DNA of 64,000 nt from Nocardioides oceani (GTDB taxonomy: Bacteria; Actinomycetota; Actinomycetes; Propionibacteriales; Nocardioidaceae), in assembly GCF_030412965.1 (NCBI RefSeq), contig NZ_JAUHJQ010000011.1, forward strand, positions 46,671 through 110,670, in the 5' to 3' direction. Position numbers and translations under genes: made by a program. A model generated the notes under the pieces. The model saw only the letters and a list, made by a program, of their open reading frames with translations. It was not told the DNA's origin and searched no databases. This document shows positions 1 through 7,934 of the stretch, one piece after another. Within the stretch, counting starts at the first letter, position 1, and each line of letters begins with the position of its first letter.

Positions 1-442
1 CGTTGGCCTTGGACCAGGTGTCGCGCTTCCAGAGCACGACGTTGCCCATGGAGTTGTTGTCGCCGGTGTGGTCGGAGACCCGGAACGCGCCGTAGCCGGG
101 GGCGGCGGCCTCGATCTGCGCCAGGCTCCACCCGCTCGCCTCGTTGAGGGTGACGAAGTCGGGGTCGGTCGAGAGGACCTTGGGCATGGACGCGCGGAAG
201 CCGTCCAGGCCGGACCGGCGCGGGATGTTGGCCTGCGCAAGGGTGACCTTGCCCTTGACCGGGCCGCCCACGGGCCCGTCGATGACGCCGAGGTCCCCGA
301 GCTCGGTGGGGGCGGTCTGGTTGGTCTGGGTGCGGCACTCCGCGGCCGCGGTCGTGCTCATGACCACCATCAGGGAGACCAGCAGCGGCAGGCCCATGAA
401 GATGATCAGGACCGGCAGTCCGGCGAGCAGAAGCTTCTTCAC
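1..442 (-). CDS. Secreted endonuclease/exonuclease/phosphatase-family protein, N-terminal part
   Basis: The gene runs off the left edge; about 147 residues are visible. The GTG start at 442 is followed by a lysine pair and a long hydrophobic stretch (signal peptide or anchor, residues about 3-32). After a Cys and a Pro/Gly-rich spacer come the first conserved parts of the EEP fold: a KVTLAQANIPRR strand, then FVTLNEAS, where the Glu is the expected metal ligand, and later DHTGDNNSMGNVVLWK. Family knowledge: these are Mg-dependent phosphodiesterases acting on nucleic acids or phosphoesters; the substrate is unknown here. In the uninterrupted ICE this gene would follow the VirB4-like gene now ending at 13960, since both are on the minus strand and an insertion separates them. 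Confidence 0.75.
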   Translation of the reverse strand, partial: MKKLLLAGLPVLIIFMGLPLLVSLMVVMSTTAAAECRTQTNQTAPTELGDLGVIDGPVGGPVKGKVTLAQANIPRRSGLDGFRASMPKVLSTDPDFVTLNEASGWSLAQIEAAAPGYGAFRVSDHTGDNNSMGNVVLWKRDTWSKAN

Positions 443-456
443 GACAGGTCAGTCCC

Positions 457-461
457 GAGCG
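457..461. repeat. Candidate target-site duplication GAGCG, left copy
   Basis: Same five bases as 13965-13969. Removing everything between the copies gives a continuous operon junction. Five bases alone are weak evidence; the restored reading frame is what makes it plausible. Confidence 0.4.
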
Positions 462-483
462 CCTCAGCCGGCAATCTCTAGGA

Positions 484-494
484 ACTCAGGTTCG
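484..494 (+). repeat. ACTCAGGTTCG, left-end recombinase-type repeat
   Basis: Eleven bases repeated in inverted orientation at 13879-13889; ten of them (CTCAGGTTCG) also recur in direct orientation at 13920-13929. All three copies lie within about 100 bases of the inferred island ends, as expected of recombinase or transposase binding sites. Confidence 0.5.
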
Positions 495-514
495 ATCGGA
501 CGTCCATGCGCCCC

Positions 515-533
515 GATCTGCGTTTGCGCAGGT
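515..533. other. GATCTGCGTTTGCGCAGGT, copy of the tRNA-terminator loop sequence
   Basis: These 19 bases match 18 of 19 bases of 50648-50666, the apex of the terminator hairpin next to tRNA-Pro. The core CGTTTGCGCAGGT also occurs at 4148-4160 and 23273-23285. The role is unknown; here it lies between the island end and the first recombinase gene. Confidence 0.45.
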
Positions 534-640
534 GGCGTCGGTTCAGCTCTCTGGAGGGCGCGCATTGACGAAGCGTCACTCTGAACGACGGTTTGGCTGT
601 AGCATCGACGCATGATCGCCTCCATTGAAGTCGGTGACTG

Positions 641-1726
641 ATGGGTCTGGTGGCGTTGCCGGGCGGCAGCGCTGTTGATCCGGCACTTATAGGTGCGCAG
701 GCGGTCCAGGACTTCGAGCAGGAGCTGGTGGACCAGTACGCGCTGGCGATGTCGGCGGCCGGTCTGACTGACCGCCATATCGGCGCGACTCGGGCGATCG
801 TCATCGAGTTCGCTCGCTCGCTGTCGACTCCGCTGTGGGGGGTCACCTGTGCGGACGCGGACGCGTTCTTGGCCCAGCAGCGGCGGATGGGGCTCAGCGT
901 GTCGACCCGGGCGGGGAAGGCCGGCGCGTTGGCGGGCTTCTACGAGTTCGTGATCGCCCGCTACGGGGGCACGATCCGCCGCGCGACTGGTGTCTTGGTC
1001 GAGCAGCCGATCGATGAGTTCAATCGCCAGTCGGGGGCATCGCTGGGGAAGGTCCGGGTGCCGCCGTCGGATGAGGAGATCGACTCGCTGTTCACCGCCT
1101 GGCGCGGGTCGGTCACACAGGCGCGCAAGTACCGGCCGGCGGCCCGCGACTACTTCGCTGCCTCGTTGTGGCGCCGACTCGGGCTGCGGATCAACGAGAC
1201 CGTCATGCTCGACATCCGCGACTGGCGCCCCGATCTGGGCGAGTTCGGCAAACTCCACGTCCGCCACGGCAAGGGCTCGGGCGGCCGCGGACCCAAGCCA
1301 CGGTTGGTGCCTGCGATCAACGGCGCGAACCAGTTGCTCGACTGGTGGCTGGCCGAGGTCCGCCCGCAGTACGGTGAGGATTGGGCCGACCCGGACGCGC
1401 CGTTGCTGCCCTCTGAGCGGTTCGACAGGGATCTGGATCGGTGCGGACGTGTCGGTGCGAACGCGCTGCGCCGCGCCCTGGGTATCCAGGTCGACGAGTG
1501 GCTGCCGGCGTGGTCGGGGCGAATGACGCCACACGTGCTGCGGCACTACTGCGCCTCGTCGCTGTACGCGGCCGGCATGGACATCAAGGCGCTCCAAGAA
1601 CTCCTTGGCCACCAGTGGCTGGCGACGACCTCGGGGTATCTCCATGTCCGCAGTGACCACATCGAACGCGCGTGGAACAGCGCGAGCGACCGCATCGAAG
1701 TCCGCCTGGGCCTCCGTACCGACTAA
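641..1726 (+). CDS. Tyrosine site-specific recombinase, first gene of a recombinase trio
   Basis: 361 residues, normal for a tyrosine recombinase. An N-terminal SAM-like DNA-binding domain (about 20-120) precedes a catalytic domain with the full active-site set: Arg183 (GLRINE), Lys211 (HGKG), His298-x-x-Arg301, His324 (LLGHQW) and the nucleophile Tyr333 (TSGYLH). It is therefore likely active in DNA strand exchange. The ATG at 641 has only a weak ribosome site. The next gene's ribosome site lies 17 bases beyond the stop, so the trio looks like one operon. Similar trios of an integrase, a small HTH protein and a large zinc-finger integrase-like protein accompany mobile cargo in Actinobacteria; here the cargo is metal resistance. 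Confidence 0.88.
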   Translation: MGLVALPGGSAVDPALIGAQAVQDFEQELVDQYALAMSAAGLTDRHIGATRAIVIEFARSLSTPLWGVTCADADAFLAQQRRMGLSVSTRAGKAGALAGFYEFVIARYGGTIRRATGVLVEQPIDEFNRQSGASLGKVRVPPSDEEIDSLFTAWRGSVTQARKYRPAARDYFAASLWRRLGLRINETVMLDIRDWRPDLGEFGKLHVRHGKGSGGRGPKPRLVPAINGANQLLDWWLAEVRPQYGEDWADPDAPLLPSERFDRDLDRCGRVGANALRRALGIQVDEWLPAWSGRMTPHVLRHYCASSLYAAGMDIKALQELLGHQWLATTSGYLHVRSDHIERAWNSASDRIEVRLGLRTD

Positions 1727-1757
1727 CGAGACCGAAGAACCGAAGGAGCTGATCCAG

Positions 1758-2117
1758 ATGCAGTGGAGCCTGCGGCTGCGGGCCGCCGAACGAGGGATCT
1801 GGAAGTCCGCGCAGTTGCGCAGGATGCTGTCCGATGCCGGGCTCGAGATCTCCGCCGGAAAGATGTCGTCGTGGTGGGCCGGGACCCCGCCGACGATGCG
1901 CCTCGAAGAGCTCGACGTGCTCTGCTTCGTGCTCGAATGCACCCCGAACGACCTGATGACACCCGAGCCGGACAAGGTCGCCGCGCGCCGTCCCCGCAAC
2001 ACCGACGCCGCCAACGACAACGGCGGAAATGGCGGCGACGAGTCGAACGGCAACGGCGGCGCGCCACCGGCGGTCACCCCGCGGCTCGGCAAGCCCCGCT
2101 CGACCCCACCGCTGTAG
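1758..2117 (+). CDS. Small XRE-type HTH protein, second gene of the recombinase trio
   Basis: 119 residues. I chose ATG 1758 because AAGGAG stands at 1743-1748 with a nine-base spacer; in-frame ATGs further upstream lie inside the recombinase gene. Residues about 1-75 look like a Cro/C1-type helix-turn-helix with the typical ending ELDVLCFVLECTPNDLM, seen in small regulators that accompany tyrosine recombinases. The C-terminal third is low-complexity (Asn/Gly/Pro). It probably binds the element's own DNA, as a regulator or architectural partner of the two recombinases. The link to recombination is inferred from position. Confidence 0.75.
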   Translation: MQWSLRLRAAERGIWKSAQLRRMLSDAGLEISAGKMSSWWAGTPPTMRLEELDVLCFVLECTPNDLMTPEPDKVAARRPRNTDAANDNGGNGGDESNGNGGAPPAVTPRLGKPRSTPPL

Positions 2118-2155
2118 CCCGCACCCCGATCGCCCACCGAAACGACGAGCACCGC

Positions 2156-3949
2156 ATGCCTGCGCCCGGCCCCAACGCGGCGTTGCGGTTGCCGCCCAAG
2201 TGCAACGCGTGCCAGAGCAACCGCGTCGCGTGGACCCGCCCCCGGGTGGACTTCTGCTATCAGTGCCTGCCCGGCGGCCCATTCGCGGCTCCACCGTGCA
2301 ACCGCTGCCGCTCCCGCACCGACTACTTCAGTCAGGGGCTGTGCAGTCGGTGCCATCCCCGCAGCTCCGAACACGTCGGATCGTGCAAGGGCTGTCTGGC
2401 CTGGGGTGTCTACCCCCGCTACAACTGGACCTGCTGGTCCTGTCGCTGGTGGCAGAGGCACTACCCGAAGGGCACCTGCTCCTCCTGCGGCCGCACCAGC
2501 CACGTCAGCGACCGGCAAGCCTGTCGGCTGTGCCTTGAGAACGCCCGCCTCGACCAAGAACCCGGCCGAGCACCCGATGTCACCGCGGCGAACCAGCACA
2601 GCCAGCAGCTGTTCTTCGCCAACATGGTCTTCAAGCGGCGCGCGACACCGGTGCCTGACTACGTCCGCAGGGATCGCCGATGGTCGACGAAGACCAAGAA
2701 CCAGCTGCCCTACGAACCCGGCACCAGCTTCGACGACAACGCGCTCGAACAGCTGATCCTGTTCGACATGGACCCCGACCCCGCGGTGCTGCGCCAACGC
2801 CTCCTGGTCGAGGACAGCGAACTGACCCGTTACTGCGCGGCCATCGTCGCCGACCACGCCCGCCGCTACGGCTGGAGCGTCAAGCAGCGCAATGCCGTGA
2901 CCCAGTCCCTGCGGCTGCTGCAGATCCTGCGGCCCACTTCCACCGCTAAGGTCCGCGCCAGTGACGTCGTGGCGTTGCGCCGATACGACGGCACCATCAC
3001 CTCCACCCTCGACGTCCTCGCAGAAGCCGGGCTCCTGATCGAGGACGTACCAACCCGGGTCGAGCGGTACTTCAACGCCAAGTTCATCGAATCCGGAGCC
3101 CTCCCGGACACGATGCGGGGGCACCTCCAGTTGTGGCTTCAGATCATGCTCGGCGGATCCCGACAAGCACCACGCCAGGTGCCCCGCGAACCCGAGACCG
3201 TCGAGATCCACATCCAGGGCCTCGCGCCCGTCGTGCAGGCATGGGTCGAAGCCGGGCGCCAGTCGTTCGCCGAGATCAGCACAGACGACATCCTGGCCGC
3301 CCTCGCGGCCCTGCCCGCCGGCACCAGCCACCGCCACTTCGCCGAGATCGGACTGAAGTCGCTGTTCAAGATCCTCAAGGGCCGCCGACTCGTCTTCACC
3401 AACCCGATCAAGGACATCGACCTCACCCGCATAGCCACGAACCTTCCGCTGCCGCTCGACCCCGCTTTGATCCGCGCCGAGCTCGACTCGCCCAATTCGG
3501 CCCTCGCGCTCGCCGTCGCGCTGGTGGCCTTCCACGGCCTGACCGGCAAGCAGGTCCGTGAGCTGCAGTTGTCCGACATCGTGGACGGCCGGCTGCACCT
3601 CGACGGCCGCGACATCCCGCTCGCCGCACCCGTGAGGACACGGCTGAGCGCCTGGCTCGATCATCGCAACCGCACTTGGCCGGCCACCGCGAACCCGCAC
3701 CTGCTCATCAACCGACGCACCGCGCCGCGTCTCGTCCCCGGCGGTCCGTCCTTTCCCTGGAGGGACAGCCGCGTTCGCCCGCGCGCCCTGCGAGAGGACC
3801 GCATCCTGCACGAGATCCACGCCACCGGCGGCGACGTACGCCGCATCTACGACCTCTTCGGACTCAGCGTCGAAGGCGCCACCCGCTACCTCAAGACGAT
3901 CGAGCACCCCGACCTGAGGAACAAGGACCACCCCGGCAACCGGACATGA
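2156..3949 (+). CDS. Large zinc-finger, degenerate integrase-like protein, third gene of the recombinase trio
   Basis: 597 residues from ATG 2156, 38 bases after the HTH gene. Residues about 20-130 contain eight or more Cys-x-x-Cys pairs (CNAC, CYQC, CNRC, CSRC, CKGC, CWSC, CSSC, CRLC), giving about four zinc ribbons. The C-terminal 200 residues resemble a tyrosine recombinase, but the catalytic set is damaged: the Arg-I position reads TGKQVREL where TGLRxxEL is usual, and no His-x-x-Arg is present, although a Tyr survives in GATRYLKT. It is likely a non-catalytic DNA-binding partner of the active recombinase at 641-1726, perhaps recognising element ends. Functional details are inference. Confidence 0.72.
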   Translation: MPAPGPNAALRLPPKCNACQSNRVAWTRPRVDFCYQCLPGGPFAAPPCNRCRSRTDYFSQGLCSRCHPRSSEHVGSCKGCLAWGVYPRYNWTCWSCRWWQRHYPKGTCSSCGRTSHVSDRQACRLCLENARLDQEPGRAPDVTAANQHSQQLFFANMVFKRRATPVPDYVRRDRRWSTKTKNQLPYEPGTSFDDNALEQLILFDMDPDPAVLRQRLLVEDSELTRYCAAIVADHARRYGWSVKQRNAVTQSLRLLQILRPTSTAKVRASDVVALRRYDGTITSTLDVLAEAGLLIEDVPTRVERYFNAKFIESGALPDTMRGHLQLWLQIMLGGSRQAPRQVPREPETVEIHIQGLAPVVQAWVEAGRQSFAEISTDDILAALAALPAGTSHRHFAEIGLKSLFKILKGRRLVFTNPIKDIDLTRIATNLPLPLDPALIRAELDSPNSALALAVALVAFHGLTGKQVRELQLSDIVDGRLHLDGRDIPLAAPVRTRLSAWLDHRNRTWPATANPHLLINRRTAPRLVPGGPSFPWRDSRVRPRALREDRILHEIHATGGDVRRIYDLFGLSVEGATRYLKTIEHPDLRNKDHPGNRT

Positions 3950-4496
3950 CCATGTCGTTGCGTCCCGCGCGGCGTGGGCCGAGAGTCGTCGCAACATCCT
4001 CACGCCACGGATAAGCAACCGTGACGCGCACGAATCGGACACTCTGACGCCACTGACTTTGGTCACGGCCGCAGCGTGGCGGCTCAGCGTCCCCCTATCC
4101 GTCCCCCCGGGCCGTCCAACCTCGGGGGGACGCAGCAGCCCGCGCCACGTTTGCGCAGGTCAGACAGCGTCCCCCCGAATTTCAAGAAAGTTCTGAGACC
4201 CGGTCACTCGGACGGTGGGTGGGAGTCCCGCAAGCGGATCCGCTGGCGGTCGTCGGCCGGCGCCGTTGCGTCCGGGACCGCGGTCACGAGTTGTACGCCG
4301 TTCGGCCCCTCGTGCGATTCGAGCGGTCGAGCGCTAGCGGTGGCCGATAGGCAGAACCCAGCGGAATGCGCTCAGCAGGGGTTTGCGGCACCAGCACGTC
4401 GCCGAGCAGTGGCACCGTGAAAGCCCGCTGCTTCGGCGACCCGGCTCCCCAGGGCCGCAGTGAGGTAGAGCGTGACCGGGATGATGATGCGGCGCC
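3950..4496. other. Intergenic region between the recombinase trio and the mercury-type operon
   Basis: 547 bases without a convincing gene. Its middle (4086-4197) is a repeat-rich block also found at 23211-23320. The remainder (about 4200-4496) shows no gene, hairpin or promoter that I can support. Confidence 0.6.
4086..4197. repeat. Shared GCGTCCCCC block, copy A
   Basis: About 112 bases similar to 23211-23320. Common elements in the same order are GCGTCCCC, ATCCGTCCCCCC, CTCG-GGGGGAC, CGTTTGCGCAGGTCAGA, GCGTCCCCCCGAA, then an AAGAA-GTT-CTG tail. The (G/C)CGTCCCCC word occurs three times directly and once inverted, so it looks like a multi-site protein-binding region rather than a gene. One copy follows the recombinase trio and the other lies upstream of an ICE regulator-like gene. 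Confidence 0.6.
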
Positions 4497-4949
4497 TCAT
4501 GCCGGTGAACCTACCTCCAGGCCTACGGCGTCCGTGCGTGGTCGTGAGGCCAGTGGTTGGGCGATGATGTGGCAGATCGCCTCGTCGGAGCAGTTGGCCG
4601 GGTCCAGCCGACGGCTGAGGCTGATCAAGTGGACGAGATCCGCTTCGAGGGTGGCCAGCTCGCATTGCCGCTGCTGCACGTCGAGCAACTTCGCAGCGAG
4701 GAGGTCCTGCACGTGACCGCACGGGGTAGCGCCTTCGCGGCGCAGGTCGAGGATCGTCGCGATCTCGACCAGGGTGAGGCCGGCGGCTTGAGCGTTGCGG
4801 ATGAAAGCGAGCGTGGTGAGTGTCGAGTCGTCGTACTCGCGGTAGCCGTTGGGGCCTCGATGCGGTTGCGGCAGCAGTCCCTTGCGTTCGTAAAAGCGGA
4901 TTGTGGCGGTCGGGACCCCGACGGCCTCGGCGACTTCTCCGATGCGCAT
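4497..4949 (-). CDS. merR: MerR-family metal-responsive regulator
   Basis: 150 residues. The N-terminal winged helix (MRIGEVAEAVGV, then TIRFYERKGLL and GYREYD) is typical MerR. A dimerisation helix (about 78-112) is followed by a metal loop. Cysteines at 77, 120 and 126 (TPCGH and NCSDEAIC) correspond in order to the three mercury-binding cysteines of classical MerR, although the last two are closer together than in Tn501/Tn21 MerR. It is divergent from the small thiol protein, merT-like and reductase genes, and the 54-base gap holds a typical MerR operator. Mercury is the likeliest inducer, but other soft metals remain possible. Confidence 0.85.
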   Translation of the reverse strand: MRIGEVAEAVGVPTATIRFYERKGLLPQPHRGPNGYREYDDSTLTTLAFIRNAQAAGLTLVEIATILDLRREGATPCGHVQDLLAAKLLDVQQRQCELATLEADLVHLISLSRRLDPANCSDEAICHIIAQPLASRPRTDAVGLEVGSPA

Positions 4950-4964
4950 GATCTCACTGTACCG

Positions 4965-4996
4965 CTTGACCTTGTACCGCGGTTCAAGGTTTAGCG
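4965..4996 (+). promoter_or_regulatory. MerR-type promoter with overlong spacer and dyad
   Basis: TTGACC at 4966-4971 is a good -35. An inverted repeat ACCTTG (4969-4974) / CAAGGT (4985-4990) lies in the spacer, and a -10-like TTAGCG follows after 19 bases (4991-4996). A 19-base spacer with a central dyad is the hallmark of MerR-activated promoters. Initiation 7-8 bases after the -10 would fall at about 5003-5004, on the GTG of the first gene, suggesting a leaderless message. Confidence 0.75.
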
Positions 4997-5003
4997 TCGG
5001 GGC

Positions 5004-5303
5004 GTGGACATCACGCTGCTCTATTTCGAGGACTGCCCGAGCTGGAAGGTTGCGGACGAGCGCCTGGCGCTGATCGCAGCCGAGCGCGGCGACGTGACGG
5101 TGACCCGCCGACTGGTTGAGACCCCGGAGGACGCCGAGCGCGTCGGGTTTCTGGGCTCACCCAGCATCCAAATCGACGGCGTCGACCTGTTCGCCGAGTC
5201 CGGCGCGCACGTCGGGCTGGCTTGTCGGAGATACGCGGTCCCCGGTGGCCATGAAGGCGCACCGACACTCGACCAGATCCGTGTGGCGCTCGCCGATGCG
5301 TGA
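5004..5303 (+). CDS. Small thioredoxin-fold thiol protein of the mercury-type operon
   Basis: 99 residues. It begins with a beta strand and Cys11 in YFEDCPSWKVA, the position of the reactive thiol in the thioredoxin-like DF-family (seleno)proteins often found beside actinobacterial mer genes. A second Cys is in GLACRRY (about 74), and GSPSIQIDG is the cis-Pro strand region. The GTG start sits at the predicted transcription start. The stop overlaps the next gene by eight bases, so the two are translationally coupled. A role in carrying or buffering metal is inferred from context; no biochemical role is established by the sequence. Confidence 0.7.
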   Translation: MDITLLYFEDCPSWKVADERLALIAAERGDVTVTRRLVETPEDAERVGFLGSPSIQIDGVDLFAESGAHVGLACRRYAVPGGHEGAPTLDQIRVALADA

Positions 5304-5553
5304 CCGGATGGGCACTGTCGGGCCCGTGGCCGCGGTCGTCGGCGCAGTCGGCATCTGTTGCGGACTGCCGGTGCTGCTGTCGCTGGGGGTGCTCGGTGCG
5401 GTGGCCGGGGTGTCCCTCCAGAGCTGGGCCTTGATCGGTGTCGGCCTCGTGCTCGTCGTCCTCGGTTGGGTGACGCGGGTGCGGCGCGGGCGGTGTCCCG
5501 TGTCAGACATCGACGAGACCACCAATCACCCGTTTAAGGAGAGCCGCCGATGA
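5296..5553 (+). CDS. MerT-like small membrane transporter
   Basis: 85 residues from ATG 5296, which overlaps the previous stop; ATG 5308 is an alternative. There are two membrane helices (about 9-38 and 41-61). The first carries an adjacent cysteine pair in GICCGLPVLLSLG, the arrangement used by MerT-type importers to accept Hg(II). A third Cys lies in the cytoplasmic tail (GRCPVSD). MerT normally has three helices, so this is a shortened relative. Its stop overlaps the reductase start, consistent with handing metal to that enzyme. Confidence 0.7.
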   Translation: MRDRMGTVGPVAAVVGAVGICCGLPVLLSLGVLGAVAGVSLQSWALIGVGLVLVVLGWVTRVRRGRCPVSDIDETTNHPFKESRR

Positions 5554-6902
5554 GCCAGAGCTACGACCTGATCGTCCTTGGCGCCGGGATGGCCGGTGTG
5601 GCGTCTGCGAACAAGTGCGCCAGCCAGGGGTGGCGCGTCGCGATCGTCGACCCGCTGCCCTACGGCGGCACGTGCGCGTTGCGGGGGTGCGACCCGAAGA
5701 AGATCCTTCGCCGCGGCGCGGAGATCATCGACAGCGCCCGCCTGATGGAGGGCAAGGGCATCGACGCGGGCGGCCTGTCGATCAAATGGGGCGACCTGAT
5801 GAAGCACAAGCACGGCTTCACCGACCCGGTGCCGGAGAACATGGAGGCCGGCCTGAACGGCAACGGCGTCGAGACGCTCCACGGCCCGGCGCGCTTCACC
5901 GCTGAGCGACAGATCGACGTCGACGGCACCCGCTACGACGCCGACCGCTTCCTGATCGCCACCGGCGCCAGGCCCCGCCCCTTGGACTTCCCGGGTCACG
6001 AGCACCTGATCGACAGCACCGGCTTCCTCGACCTCGACGACCTTCCGTCACGGATCCTGTTCGTGGGAGGCGGCTTCATCTCGTTTGAGTTCGCCCACAT
6101 CGCCGCCCGCGCCGGCGCCTCCCCGGTCATCGTGGACCGCGGCGAACGACCCTTGAAGGGATTCGACCCCGACCTCGTCGAGCTGCTGGTCGCCCGTGGC
6201 GCCGAGATCGGCGTCGAGCTGCGACGCTCCACCAGCATCGTGGCTGTCGAGCCGAACAGCCGCGGCTACATCGTCACCCTGGACCGGGCCGGAGTCTGCG
6301 AAAGCATCGAGACCGACCTCGTCGTCCACGGCGCGGGTCGTGTCGCGGACCTCGCCGGTCTTGCCCTCGACGCCGCCGGGGTGGAATGGGGCGAGCGTGG
6401 CGTGAGCGTCTCGGATCATCTCCAGAGCACCACGAACGCAGCCGTGTGGGCTGCCGGGGACTCCGCGGACACCGCGGGGATGCCGCTGACACCGGTGGCG
6501 GTCATCGAGGCCAAGGTCGCCTCCTCCAACATGATCAAGGGCACCACGGCCGCTCCCAACTACAGCGGCATCCCGACGGCGGTGTTCACCATCCCCGAGC
6601 TCGCCCGCGTCGGCATGCTCGAAACGGAGGCTCGCGAGCAAGGCATCGACCTGACCGTCCGTCATAGCGACACCAGCGGCTGGTACTCCAACTACCGCCT
6701 CGGCGAGACCACCGCGGCCGCGAAGGTCCTCATCGACCGGTCCACGGACCGCGTCGTGGGCGCCCATCTGCTGGGACCCGAGTACGGGGAACTCATCAAC
6801 ACCTTCGGCCTAGCCATCACGCTCGGGCTCACCACCCGTCAACTCAAGTCGACCACCGCTGCGTACCCGACCGTGGGGTCCGATCTCGGATCCATGGTCT
6901 GA
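5550..6902 (+). CDS. FAD/NAD(P) pyridine nucleotide-disulfide oxidoreductase, mercuric-reductase-like
   Basis: 450 residues with the glutathione reductase fold: an FAD GxGxxG (LGAGMAGVASA), a redox pair Cys-Ala-Leu-Arg-Gly-Cys in GGTCALRGCDPKK (about 42-47), an NAD-binding GGGFISFEFA and the second FAD motif WAAGDSADT. It lacks the N-terminal HMA domain and, importantly, the C-terminal Cys-Cys of true MerA; it also lacks the catalytic His of lipoamide dehydrogenases (the tail reads TTAAYPTVGSD). It is therefore a family member in a mer-type operon but may reduce something other than Hg(II), or use the small Cys11 protein as partner. ATGA overlap with the merT-like gene. Confidence 0.78.
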   Translation: MSQSYDLIVLGAGMAGVASANKCASQGWRVAIVDPLPYGGTCALRGCDPKKILRRGAEIIDSARLMEGKGIDAGGLSIKWGDLMKHKHGFTDPVPENMEAGLNGNGVETLHGPARFTAERQIDVDGTRYDADRFLIATGARPRPLDFPGHEHLIDSTGFLDLDDLPSRILFVGGGFISFEFAHIAARAGASPVIVDRGERPLKGFDPDLVELLVARGAEIGVELRRSTSIVAVEPNSRGYIVTLDRAGVCESIETDLVVHGAGRVADLAGLALDAAGVEWGERGVSVSDHLQSTTNAAVWAAGDSADTAGMPLTPVAVIEAKVASSNMIKGTTAAPNYSGIPTAVFTIPELARVGMLETEAREQGIDLTVRHSDTSGWYSNYRLGETTAAAKVLIDRSTDRVVGAHLLGPEYGELINTFGLAITLGLTTRQLKSTTAAYPTVGSDLGSMV

Positions 6903-7223
6903 GTGCGTCGCTCCGGCCCAGGGCACCGAGGCAGGGCCTTGTGGTGGCACGCTCCGAGCGACGGTCTGGCTTTGGTCACGTCCGCGTGACGGCAAGCAGA
7001 TGTGGTGCACCGTGGCCGTAAGCGAATCGACTCGCGGAGCGTGCCCAGCAGGATCCCCTGCCGGGACGACCTCGCCACAGAAGATCCGAGGGGACCAGAT
7101 CGCCACTGGCGGTTCTGCTCTCGGAACGTCGAGGCCGGAGCGCGTACGTGCGGTACCGCTGGGGACAACCACCCTCAACGGTCCCTCCAGCGAGGTCGCG
7201 GACCACTTCGGCGTGGGCGTGGG
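6903..7223. other. Gap with a possible degraded reading frame
   Basis: About 320 bases between converging operons. On the minus strand an ATG at 7225-7227 overlaps the stop of the lipoprotein gene and opens a frame to 6976, but after about 19 plausible residues the composition becomes Arg/Ser-rich, and the protein-like signal moves to another frame starting near 7178. It may be a decayed gene. I see no terminator or promoter that I can defend. Confidence 0.3.
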
Positions 7224-7814
7224 TCATGGAAGGGTCAGCTCGATCTCCTGCTCGGGTTCGAGCTCGAGGTCGCCGGGGTCGCCGGTCACGGGGGCACCGT
7301 TGCTGGTCACCCTCACCTCCTCACCGGCGTTCGCCTTGACGCCACCGATCTGGGTCGGCGTCAGGGCGACGCCCCACTGGGTGAACAGCTGGCCGAGGGT
7401 GAACTTCTCCCCGACGGTGTGGGCTTCGATGTGAATGGTGCCGTCACCTTCGTGGGTGTGGACCGCGGACATGGCGCCAGTATCGGGGTCGACGCCGATG
7501 TTGGGCGGGACGGGGACCGGCTGATCGTCGATGGTGATAGCCAGCGTGGGGTGGTAGTGCTCGGCCGTGCCCATCGGGCCGAGGTCGAGCCCGGCGGCGG
7601 CGACCCGGGCCGGAACGTCGCCGGGTGCTGGCCATGGCGGGAGCGAGATGTCGTCGGGCTCAACGCCGGCGGAGCTCGACGAACTCGACGAGCTCGATCT
7701 GGTCTCGCTAGTGGCATCGGTGGCCGCCGGGTCCGTGCCGCATCCGGCGGCGATGAGGGTGAGGATTGTTGTGACGGCGGCGGCCGCCAGCTGAGCGGGG
7801 GTGGGTGTCTTCAT
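7224..7814 (-). CDS. Secreted lipoprotein with His-rich segments, unknown function
   Basis: 196 residues. ATG 7814 is preceded by AAAGGGA. A signal peptide ends in the lipobox LIAAGC, so the mature protein should be lipid-anchored outside the membrane. A Ser-rich linker (about 40-50) precedes a conserved-looking domain with EHYHPTLAI, HTHEGDGTIHIEAH and FTLGQLFTQWGV. The clustered His residues, and a position beside DUF305 and DUF6153 genes, suggest metal handling outside the membrane, but I do not recognise a characterised family. A short frame downstream overlaps its stop. Confidence 0.65.
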   Translation of the reverse strand: MKTPTPAQLAAAAVTTILTLIAAGCGTDPAATDATSETRSSSSSSSSSAGVEPDDISLPPWPAPGDVPARVAAAGLDLGPMGTAEHYHPTLAITIDDQPVPVPPNIGVDPDTGAMSAVHTHEGDGTIHIEAHTVGEKFTLGQLFTQWGVALTPTQIGGVKANAGEEVRVTSNGAPVTGDPGDLELEPEQEIELTLP

Positions 7815-7934
7815 GGAGGTGTTCCCTTTGCTGTGGTGGCGTGCCTCGGTTGGGTCGCCGGAGGCGTGCGGAACGTGGGGCACACGAACAGGGCGGACGC
7901 CACCGCCACGGTGGCGTCCGCCTGCGCTGCGGGT

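Noticed and set aside
464..4066. A 1200-residue open frame on the minus strand across the recombinase trio
   Set aside because: It is antisense to three well-supported genes; its composition is Arg/Ala/Val-rich with no domain, as expected in very GC-rich DNA.
5550..6902. Naming the reductase merA
   Set aside because: It lacks the C-terminal Cys-Cys and the N-terminal metal domain; operon context alone is not enough.
6976..7227. A gene coupled to the lipoprotein stop
   Set aside because: Only the first 19 residues look protein-like; the rest is frame-shadow composition, so I left it as a possible remnant.
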